Made by a program: the position numbers and the translations under genes. The notes under the pieces were generated by a model that was not told the origin of the DNA, searched no databases, and worked only from the letters and a program-made list of their open reading frames with translations. DNA of 36,703 nt, taken from NCBI GenBank assembly GCA_019235245.1, contig JAFAKO010000117.1, forward strand, positions 1 to 36,703, read 5' to 3'. Positions 29,464 through 36,703 of this stretch are shown here, one piece after another; positions within the stretch are counted from its first letter, which is position 1; every line of letters starts with the position of its first letter. Source of the stretch: Gammaproteobacteria bacterium (GTDB lineage: Bacteria; Pseudomonadota; Gammaproteobacteria; Steroidobacterales; Steroidobacteraceae).

Positions 29464-31119
29464 CTACAACGACTGGTAGTTCGGTCCCGAGCCCCCCTCG
29501 GGCGTGGTCCAGGTGATGATCTCGTAGGGGTCCTTGATGTCGCAGGCCTTGCAGTGCACGCAGTTGGCGGCGTTGATCTGCAGGCGGCGGCCGCCCGCAC
29601 CGTCGTCCACCATCTCGTACACCCCCGCAGGGCAGAACCGCTCGCACGGGTTGCCGAACTCCCGCGTGCAGCGCTCGATGCACACCCGCGTGTCGGCCAC
29701 CTTCAGGTGCACGGGCTGGCTTTCTTCGTGTGCGTTGCCGGCGAAGAACACGAACGACACCCGATCGCGCGGCGGCAGGCTGCGCTCCACCCAGTGCCGC
29801 TCGGGCGAGTGGAACTCATCGAGCTTCTGCAGGCGCGACCAGTCGGCGCCGTTCTTCAGGGTCCAGGGCGAGCGGCCGCCGGTGAGCATCTCCCAGGCCG
29901 AGTTCAGCAGCCCCGGCCACAGGCCGCGCTTGAAGGCCGGCTTGAAGTTGCGCACGCGCTGCAACTCGCGTCCGCCGGGGGAGGCGCGCCAGCGGGCATC
30001 GAATCCCGTGCCGCTGCCGGTCGCGGCGATGTGCTCGCCGGCGAGTGCCCCGCTGCGGATCGCCTGGTGAACTCCTTTGATCTTGGCGAAGTTCAGCGTC
30101 CCTCCCGCATCGCCCACCAGGATCGCCCCCGGCATCTCGAGCGTCGGTGTCGACTGCCAGCCGCCGGCGGCGATGGTGCGCGCACCCGCCGACACGATCT
30201 CTCCGCCCTGGAGCAGCGCCTTCACCTCGGGATGGTTCTTGTACTGCTGAAAGGCCTCGAACGGCGCCAGGCGCGGATCGCGGTAATCGAGCCCGACGAT
30301 GTAGCCGACATACACGCGGTCATTGTCGAGGTGATACAGGAAGCTGCCCGCGTAGGTATGCGCATCCGCGGGCCACCCGAGACCGTGCTCCACCCGGCCG
30401 GGGCGGACGCGCCCGGGAGGCAACTGCCACAGCTCCTTGTAGCCGAGCGCGAAGGTCTGCGGGCAGTGCCCGCGCGCCAGATCGAATCGGGCGATCAGCT
30501 GCTTGGACAGCGAGCCGCGCGCGCCCTCGGCGAGCACCGTGAGCGGCGCGTGGATCTCCACCCCGGGGGTGAAATTGGGGCCGGGCGCGCCATCGCGATC
30601 GAGGCCCATGTCACCGATGCGTACGCCGCGCACCGCGCCGGCCTCATCGTAGAGCGGCGCCGCCGCGGCAAATCCCGGGAACACTTCCACCCCGAGCGCC
30701 TCGGCCTTCGCGGCGAGCCACGGAGTGAGCTGGCCGAGCGAGATGATGTAGTTGCCGTGGTTGTTGAAGGGGGTCGAGTAGGTCATGGAGCGCGGCAGCA
30801 GCCTCACCAGCCACTGCGGCACCGGCCGGAAGGAGCTGTGCCGGCTGAAAATGCAAAAGTCATCCTCGGTGACCGGCACCTTCATGCCGGTGTATTCCCC
30901 GGCCCAGCCGGGCAGCAGCTGCTCGAGCGGTCCGGGCTCGAACACCGCGCCGGAGAGTGAATGCGCCCCCACCGCGGAGGCCTTCTCGAGCACGCACACG
31001 TTCGTCGCAGGCAGCAGCTGTTTCAGGCGGATGGCGCAGGCGAGCCCCGCAGGCCCGGCGCCCACGATCACGACGTCGTAGCTCATGACGTCGCGCTCGA
31101 TGGCCTCGGTAGCGGTCAT
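29464..31119 (-). CDS. Electron transfer flavoprotein-ubiquinone oxidoreductase
   Basis: YDVVIVGAGPAGLACAIRLKQL; C-terminal CERFCPAGVYE...NCVHCKACDIKDPYEIITWTTPEGGSGPNY (4Fe-4S). Confidence 0.95.
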   Translation of the reverse strand: MTATEAIERDVMSYDVVIVGAGPAGLACAIRLKQLLPATNVCVLEKASAVGAHSLSGAVFEPGPLEQLLPGWAGEYTGMKVPVTEDDFCIFSRHSSFRPVPQWLVRLLPRSMTYSTPFNNHGNYIISLGQLTPWLAAKAEALGVEVFPGFAAAAPLYDEAGAVRGVRIGDMGLDRDGAPGPNFTPGVEIHAPLTVLAEGARGSLSKQLIARFDLARGHCPQTFALGYKELWQLPPGRVRPGRVEHGLGWPADAHTYAGSFLYHLDNDRVYVGYIVGLDYRDPRLAPFEAFQQYKNHPEVKALLQGGEIVSAGARTIAAGGWQSTPTLEMPGAILVGDAGGTLNFAKIKGVHQAIRSGALAGEHIAATGSGTGFDARWRASPGGRELQRVRNFKPAFKRGLWPGLLNSAWEMLTGGRSPWTLKNGADWSRLQKLDEFHSPERHWVERSLPPRDRVSFVFFAGNAHEESQPVHLKVADTRVCIERCTREFGNPCERFCPAGVYEMVDDGAGGRRLQINAANCVHCKACDIKDPYEIITWTTPEGGSGPNYQSL

Positions 31120-31887
31120 TTATTTCGGCTGCATGCGGATGGCGCCATCGAGGCGCAGCGTGGTGCCATTGAGCATCGGGATCTCGACCACGCTCGCGAC
31201 CAGCTGCGCGAACTCCTCGGGACGGCCGAGTCGCGCGGGGAACGGCACCTGCGCGGCGAGCGATTCCTGCACGTCCTGGGGCATGCCATCCATCATCGGT
31301 GTATGGAAGATCCCCGGGGCGATCGCCACGCAGCGGATGCCAAAGCGCGCCAGCTCGCGCGCAATGGGCAAAGCCATGCCGGCGACCGCCGCCTTGCTGG
31401 CGGAGTAGGCGGCCTGCCCGATCTGGCCTTCGTAGGCGGCGATCGAGGAAGTGTGGATGAGCAGGCCGCGCTCACCGTCCGGTCCCGGCGCGTTGCGCTG
31501 CATGAGCGCCGCCGCGGCCTTGTCGCACAGGAAGGTACCGATCAGGTTGATGTGGATGACGCGGGTGAAGAACTCTCCGGCCATCGGCCCGCTTTTCCCG
31601 AGCACGCGGCCGGCGCCGACGATGCCCGCGCAGTTCACGAGGAGATTGAGGCCGCCGAGCTGCGCGTTGGCGGCATCCATGGCCTGGTTGACCTCGGACT
31701 CGGAGGTCACATCGCAGCGCAGGAACGCGCCGCGTGCGCCGAGCGCGGCCGCGGCGGCCTTACCGGGACCCTCCTGCACATCGAGCAGCACCACCCTCCC
31801 ACCTGCCGCCACCAGGTGCCGGGCGACCGCGAGGCCGAGCCCGGAGGCGCCGCCGGTGATGACGGCCTGCGCGTCGCTTATTTTCAT
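31120..31887 (-). CDS. SDR family NAD-dependent dehydrogenase (3-hydroxyacyl-CoA dehydrogenase type 2-like)
   Basis: AVITGGASGLGLAVARHL, NCAGIVGAGRVLGKSG, SSIAAYEGQIGQAAYSASKAAVAGM, FHTPMM. Confidence 0.93.
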   Translation of the reverse strand: MKISDAQAVITGGASGLGLAVARHLVAAGGRVVLLDVQEGPGKAAAAALGARGAFLRCDVTSESEVNQAMDAANAQLGGLNLLVNCAGIVGAGRVLGKSGPMAGEFFTRVIHINLIGTFLCDKAAAALMQRNAPGPDGERGLLIHTSSIAAYEGQIGQAAYSASKAAVAGMALPIARELARFGIRCVAIAPGIFHTPMMDGMPQDVQESLAAQVPFPARLGRPEEFAQLVASVVEIPMLNGTTLRLDGAIRMQPK

Positions 31888-31914
31888 GCAGCTCCCCCCG
31901 CCGCCTTGCCCGGG

Positions 31915-33099
31915 CTAACTGAGCGTTTCGACCGCGAGCGCCACCGCCTCGCCACCGCCGATGCACAGCGCCGCGATGCCGCGACGGCCGCCGCGGCGGC
32001 GCAGCGAGTGGATCAGCGTAGTGAGAATGCGCGCGCCGGTGGCGCCGATCGGATGGCCGAGCGCACAGGCGCCGCCGTTGACGTTGACACGCGCGTGGTC
32101 GATGTCGATATCGCGCATCGCCGCCATGGTGACGACCGCGAACGCCTCGTTGATCTCGTAGAGGTCCGCGTCGTGCGGCTTCCAGTTGAGCTGCGTCAGC
32201 ACCTTGCGGATCGCGCCCACCGGCGCGAGCGTGAACCATTCCGGCTCCTGCGCGTGGCTCGCATAAGCGAGGATGCGGGCGAGCGGCTTGAGTCCGCGCT
32301 CCGCGGCCGCCTGCGCGCTGGTCACCACCAGCGCCGCCGCGCCGTCGGAGATCGAGGAGGAGCTCGCCGCGGTCACCGTGCCCTCTTTGCCGAAGGCGGG
32401 CTTCATGGTGGATATCTTGCTCACATCGCAGGTGCCCGGAGTCTCGTCGCGGGCAATGACGGTATCGCCCTTGCGGCCGCGCACCGTCACCGGCGTCACC
32501 TCGACATCGAACTCACCCGCCTGCAGCGCCTGCGTGGCGCGGCGTACCGATTCGGTCGCGAATGCGTCCTGCTGCACCCGGCTGAAGTTGTAGCGGCTCG
32601 CGGTGGCATCGGCAAAGCAACCCATGGCCTTGCCGTCGAACGGGCTCTGCAGGCCGTCCTTCATCATGTGATCGATGATCTCGCCGTGGCCCATGCGATA
32701 GCCGGTGCGCGCCTTCGGCAGCAGGTACGGGGCGTTGCTCATCGACTCGAGCCCGCCGGCGAGCACGATGTTGGCACTGCCGGCGCGGATCTGGTCGGCG
32801 GCCAACATCACCGCCTTGAGCCCCGAGCCACACATCTTGTTGATGGTGGTGGCGGGAGCCGCGATCGGCACCCCGGCTCCGAGCGCCGCCTGGCGCGCCG
32901 GTGCCTGGCCGAGGTTGGCCGGCAGGACGCACCCCATGATCACCTCCTGGACGTCGCCGGCGCTCAATGCCGCGGCCTCGAGCGACGCCTTGATGGCGGC
33001 GCTGCCGAGCTGGACGGCGGAAAGCGGCGAGAGGGCGCCGAGGAATGCGCCGATGGGCGTGCGCTTGGCGGAAACGATGACGACATCTGCAGGTGACAT
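31915..33099 (-). CDS. Thiolase (acetyl-CoA C-acyltransferase)
   Basis: [77 protein letters not shown]. The 560-aa ORF is an over-extension. Confidence 0.95.
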   Translation of the reverse strand: MSPADVVIVSAKRTPIGAFLGALSPLSAVQLGSAAIKASLEAAALSAGDVQEVIMGCVLPANLGQAPARQAALGAGVPIAAPATTINKMCGSGLKAVMLAADQIRAGSANIVLAGGLESMSNAPYLLPKARTGYRMGHGEIIDHMMKDGLQSPFDGKAMGCFADATASRYNFSRVQQDAFATESVRRATQALQAGEFDVEVTPVTVRGRKGDTVIARDETPGTCDVSKISTMKPAFGKEGTVTAASSSSISDGAAALVVTSAQAAAERGLKPLARILAYASHAQEPEWFTLAPVGAIRKVLTQLNWKPHDADLYEINEAFAVVTMAAMRDIDIDHARVNVNGGACALGHPIGATGARILTTLIHSLRRRGGRRGIAALCIGGGEAVALAVETLS

Positions 33100-33122
33100 G
33101 GCAGCCTCGCTTTGACTTCGTG

Positions 33123-33839
33123 TCAGCGCGCCAGGGCGTCGCGCGTGCGCCGCCGGGGGCGGGCACGGGACTCGATACGCAGGGAGCCGCGGCGCGGTCG
33201 CAGCCCCCCTTCGAAAATGGTGACGAACGCGGCCGCGATCTGCGCGCCGGTGAGCGACTGGTCCTCGCGGTACCAGTGCGCGATCCAGTTGAGGGCACCG
33301 GCGAGGGCGAAAGCGGTCATTTTCGGGTCGCACGGCTCGATGGAGCCGTCCTGGAGGCCTTCGCGGACCAGCCGGCGGATACCCTGGTCGATCTCGGACT
33401 TCAGGGACTTGATGTGCCGGCTCATCGCCGGGGAGAGGTCCTGGTCCTCCGCCCGCACCATGCACCAGCCGAACTCGGAGGCGACCGCCTCGCCGTAGTG
33501 CCGCAGCACGGCGCTCAGGCGCCCGCGCGCCGGCACCGGCAGCTGGCGCGCCTCGCGGAACGCGACGCGGATCTGCTCGACGCCGGCCACGAAGCACTCG
33601 AACAGCAGCTGCTCCTTGCTGGTCACGTAGTAGTACACGGTCGGCTTGGTGACCTCGAGGGCCGCGGCAATGTCATCCAGCGAGGTGTTGTGGTAGCCCT
33701 TGCGGTTGAACTCGCGCGCCGCAGCGCGGATGACCGCATCGCGCTTCAGCTCCCGGTCACGCAGCCGCTCGCGGCTGGTGCGCCAGGGCGAGGCGAGGGC
33801 CGGGGCGCTCTTGCTCCCGTTGGTGCGGCGGTTGTTCAT
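33123..33839 (-). CDS. TetR/AcrR family transcriptional regulator
   Basis: REFNRKGYHNTSLDDIAAALEVTKPTVYYYVTSKEQLLFECF HTH. Confidence 0.94.
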   Translation of the reverse strand: MNNRRTNGSKSAPALASPWRTSRERLRDRELKRDAVIRAAAREFNRKGYHNTSLDDIAAALEVTKPTVYYYVTSKEQLLFECFVAGVEQIRVAFREARQLPVPARGRLSAVLRHYGEAVASEFGWCMVRAEDQDLSPAMSRHIKSLKSEIDQGIRRLVREGLQDGSIEPCDPKMTAFALAGALNWIAHWYREDQSLTGAQIAAAFVTIFEGGLRPRRGSLRIESRARPRRRTRDALAR

Positions 33840-33850
33840 GGAGGTCGAGT

Positions 33851-33856
33851 ATTATA
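33851..33856 (-). promoter_or_regulatory. -10 element (TATAAT, minus strand), candidate promoter of the TetR gene
   Basis: Plus-strand ATTATA, 11 bp upstream of the TetR ATG at 33839. Confidence 0.45.
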
Positions 33857-33903
33857 GCGGTGCGGAGGGTGGGCGCTGCCAGAGAGGCACGCGGGCAGCC
33901 GCG

Positions 33904-33961
33904 TTGACCGGTCCGACGACGCCCATCATACTCGCCAGTATAGCATCCCTACCCGCGGGTA
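33904..33961 (+). promoter_or_regulatory. Candidate icmF promoter with two operator-like palindromes
   Basis: TTGACC (33904-33909), 17-bp spacer, CATACT (33927-33932). Palindromes GACCGGTC (33906-33913) and TACCCGCGGGTA (33950-33961). Confidence 0.45.
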
Positions 33962-33982
33962 AATAAACAGGTACCAGCCGCC

Positions 33983-36703
33983 ATGAACGCCCGTCCCGGC
34001 CCCGACGCCGCGGCCGGCACCGCGCCGGCGCGCGCTCGCGCGCCGCTGCGCTTCGTGTCCGCCGCCTCGCTGTTCGATGGTCACGATGCCGCCATCAACA
34101 TGATCCGCCGCCTGCTGCAGGCGCAGGGGGCCGAGGTGGTGCATCTCGGCCACAACCGCAGCGTCGCCGACATCGTGCGCGCCGCCATCGACGAGGATGC
34201 GGATGCCATCGCGGTGAGCTCCTACCAGGGCGGCCACAACGAGTACTTCACCTACATGGTCGACATGCTGCGCGAGCGCGGCTACGGCCACGTGCCGGTG
34301 GTGGTGGGCGGTGGCGGCACCATCGCGCCGCACGAGATCGAGGCGCTCGAGCGCTACGGCGTGCAGAAGATCTACACGCCCGAGGACGGCCGGCGGCTGG
34401 GTCTCGCCGGCATGATCGAGGATGTGTTCGCACGCGTCGCGGCCGCGGCCCGGCCGGACTACGAGTTCGGTCCGCTCAACGCCCGCGATCACGGGCTCAT
34501 CGCCCGCACCATCAGCGTGCTCGAGGACGCCGACTACGAGGGCGGCGGCGGTTCCCAGGTCGAGCAGATACGCCGGGCGCTCGCCCGGGCGCGGCACGGC
34601 GCGCCGGTGATCGGCATCACCGGCACCGGCGGCGCCGGCAAATCCAGCCTCACCGATGAGCTGCTCGGCCGCTTCACGCGGCACTTCCCGCAGCTGCAGG
34701 TGGCGGTGGTGGCGATGGACCCGACCCGGCGCCGCAGCGGCGGGGCGCTGCTCGGCGATCGCATCCGCATGAACAGCCTGTCCTCCGAGCGCATTTTCAT
34801 GCGCTCGCTGGCGACGCGGCGCGCGCACCTGGCGACCGCGGCGGTGCTCAAGGACGTGATCGCGCTGTACCAAGCGGCCGGTTTCGACCTGGTGATCGTC
34901 GAGACTGCCGGCATCGGCCAGTCCGACAGCGAGATCGTCGACCTCGTCGACCTGTCGCTCTACGTGATGACGGGCGAGTACGGCGCGGCGAGCCAGCTCG
35001 AGAAGATCGACATGCTCGACTTCGCCGACTTCATCGTGCTCAACAAGAGCGAGAAGCGCGGCGCCGAGGACAGCTTGCGCGATGTGCGCAAGCAGTGGCG
35101 GCGCAACCATCCCGAACGCGCGCGGCTCGCCGAGGCCGAGCTGCCGGTGTTCCCCACCATCGCCAGCCGCTTCAACGACCCGGGCGTCAACCGCCTGTTC
35201 GCCGCGCTGTGCGCGGCGCTCGCCGCCAAGGGCATCGGCAACGGCTCCTGGGCGTTGCCGGATGCCGGCCCGCTCGAGCTCAGCCGGCGCGCGCCGCTCA
35301 TCCCGGCGGCGCGCACGCGCTACCTCGCGGAGATTGCCCAGGGTGGCCGCACGCTGCGCACTCGCATCGCCGCGCAGGTCGCGGCGGCACGCCGCGCCGG
35401 CGGCGCGTACCAGTCACTGCAGGCGCTCGGCGATCCGCCGCTGCCGGCGCCGCTCGAGCGCTACCCCGCGGAGGCACTCGCCGAGACGGGCATCGATGGC
35501 ACGCGCCGCGAGCTGCGTGCCGCTTACAACCGCGCCCTCGATGAGGTCGGGAACGAGGCGCTTGCAGAGCTGCGCGCCTGGCCGGCGCGGCGCCAGGCGG
35601 CGATCGACCCCACCTACACCTATACGGTGCGCGGCCGCGAGGTGACCGGCGAGAACTACACCGAGAGCCTGTCGCGCTCGGCGATTCCGAAACTCGCGGT
35701 TCCGCACTTCGAGGGCTGGGGCGAGCAGCTGCACTTCCTGCTCACCGAAAACCTGCCCGGCCACTATCCGTACACCGGCGGCGTCTATCCATACCGGCGC
35801 GAGGAGGAGGACCCGACGCGCATGTTCGCCGGCGAGGGCGGGCCCGAGCGGACCAACCGCCGCTTCCATTACCTCGCCCACGGCCACGGCCCGCGCCTCT
35901 CGACCGCCTTCGACTCGACGACGCTCTACGGCGAGGACCCGGACACGCGCCCGGACGTGTACGGCCGCACCGGCAACTCGGGAGTCTCCATCGCGACGCT
36001 CGATGATATGAAGAAGCTCTACTCGGGCTTCGACCTGTGCGATCCGACGACCTCGGTCTCGATGACCATCAACGGTCCCGCGCCCATCATCCTCGCCATG
36101 TTCATGAACACCGCCATCGATCAGCAGGTCGAGCGCCACCTGCGTGCCGCGGGCGAGTGGCCCGCGGCCGAGCGGCGCATCGCCGCGCTGCAGGCGGCCG
36201 GCGCGGCCGCGGATGTGGCGCTGCCGGCCTACCAGGGTCCCCTGCCACCGCATCACGATGGCTCGGGGCTGGGTCTGCTCGGGGTGAGCGGCGATCAGCT
36301 GCTCGAGCGCGCCACCTACGAGCGCATCCGCGCCCAGGCCCTGCAGGCGGTGCGCGGCACGGTGCAGGCCGACATCCTCAAGGAGGACCAGGCGCAGAAC
36401 ACCTGCATCTTCTCCACCGAGTTTGCGCTGCGCATGATGGGTGATGTGCAGCAGTACTTCATCGACGCCGGCGTGCGCAACTTCTACTCGGTATCGATCT
36501 CCGGTTACCACATCGCCGAAGCCGGCGCCAACCCGCTGTCGCAGCTCGCCTTCACGCTCGCCAACGGCTTCACCATCGTCGAGTACTACCTCGCGCGCGG
36601 CATGAAGATCGACGACTTTGCACCGAACCTGTCGTTCTTCTTCTCCAACGGCATGGACCCGGAGTACGTGGTCATCGGCCGCGTCGCGCGCCGTATCTGG
36701 GCG
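33983..36703 (+). CDS. icmF: Fused isobutyryl-CoA mutase (B12-binding, MeaI-type GTPase and mutase domains; truncated by the window end)
   Basis: B12 motif FDGHDAAINMIRRLLQAQGAEVVHLGHN; GTPase GITGTGGAGKSSLTDELLGRF, VETAGIGQSD, LNKSEKRGAED; mutase FAGEGGPERTNRRFHYLAHG, STAFDSTTLYGEDPDTRPDVYGRTGNSGVSIATLDDMKKLYSGFDL, SISGYHIAEAGANPLSQLAFTLANG. Confidence 0.96.
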   Translation, partial: MNARPGPDAAAGTAPARARAPLRFVSAASLFDGHDAAINMIRRLLQAQGAEVVHLGHNRSVADIVRAAIDEDADAIAVSSYQGGHNEYFTYMVDMLRERGYGHVPVVVGGGGTIAPHEIEALERYGVQKIYTPEDGRRLGLAGMIEDVFARVAAAARPDYEFGPLNARDHGLIARTISVLEDADYEGGGGSQVEQIRRALARARHGAPVIGITGTGGAGKSSLTDELLGRFTRHFPQLQVAVVAMDPTRRRSGGALLGDRIRMNSLSSERIFMRSLATRRAHLATAAVLKDVIALYQAAGFDLVIVETAGIGQSDSEIVDLVDLSLYVMTGEYGAASQLEKIDMLDFADFIVLNKSEKRGAEDSLRDVRKQWRRNHPERARLAEAELPVFPTIASRFNDPGVNRLFAALCAALAAKGIGNGSWALPDAGPLELSRRAPLIPAARTRYLAEIAQGGRTLRTRIAAQVAAARRAGGAYQSLQALGDPPLPAPLERYPAEALAETGIDGTRRELRAAYNRALDEVGNEALAELRAWPARRQAAIDPTYTYTVRGREVTGENYTESLSRSAIPKLAVPHFEGWGEQLHFLLTENLPGHYPYTGGVYPYRREEEDPTRMFAGEGGPERTNRRFHYLAHGHGPRLSTAFDSTTLYGEDPDTRPDVYGRTGNSGVSIATLDDMKKLYSGFDLCDPTTSVSMTINGPAPIILAMFMNTAIDQQVERHLRAAGEWPAAERRIAALQAAGAAADVALPAYQGPLPPHHDGSGLGLLGVSGDQLLERATYERIRAQALQAVRGTVQADILKEDQAQNTCIFSTEFALRMMGDVQQYFIDAGVRNFYSVSISGYHIAEAGANPLSQLAFTLANGFTIVEYYLARGMKIDDFAPNLSFFFSNGMDPEYVVIGRVARRIWA

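Noticed and set aside
32300-32420. Unusual [10 protein letters not shown] segment in the thiolase
   Set aside because: It deviates from the GNASGINDG consensus, but similar (A)NSSSISDG variants are common, and the NEAF, GHP and C-x-G catalytic motifs are intact.
30961-33096. 711-aa plus-strand ORF
   Set aside because: Mirror frame of the SDR and thiolase genes; His/Arg/Ala-rich shadow ORF.
31915-33597. 560-aa ORF as an N-terminally extended thiolase
   Set aside because: The extension overlaps tetR and is low-complexity. The thiolase starts at [17 protein letters not shown] (33099).

Overview
The window is 36.7 kb of GC-rich, gene-dense chromosome, probably from a gammaproteobacterium (inferred from gene content only). 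Most of it is conserved housekeeping and catabolic genes: moeA (partial), tag, cytochrome b561, tRNA-Arg(TCG), an SDR, an APC permease, an ArnT-like glycosyltransferase, glpD, an LpxL/HtrB-like acyltransferase, a serine-hydrolase-like protein, an MFS transporter, a Rieske protein, a PhzF protein, a 2Fe-2S ferredoxin, an enoyl-CoA hydratase, an RraB-like protein, gpmA, a giant NAD-glutamate dehydrogenase, hpd, zapE, and an acyl-CoA catabolism block (acetoacetyl-CoA synthetase, ETF-QO, SDR, thiolase, TetR, and icmF running off the end). I found no CRISPR array, intact transposon or clear multi-gene defence system. The main anomalies are: (i) an in-frame TAG in an otherwise intact hpd gene, at a codon I expect to be Tyr; (ii) a run of five inverted repeats directly downstream of tRNA-Arg, plus an 11-bp copy of the tRNA T-arm; (iii) a start-less C-terminal remnant of a secreted sialidase/BNR-like protein beside a large secreted protein of unknown family; (iv) an isolated 11+2+11 palindrome (ATAGTTAGGCA-TG-TGCCTAACTAT) between convergent genes, containing GTTAGGC/GCCTAAC cores; (v) a beta-lactamase-fold protein lacking the canonical catalytic Lys and Tyr; (vi) an RraB-like domain with an N-terminal membrane anchor. 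No database searches were run. Family assignments come from recognised motifs.
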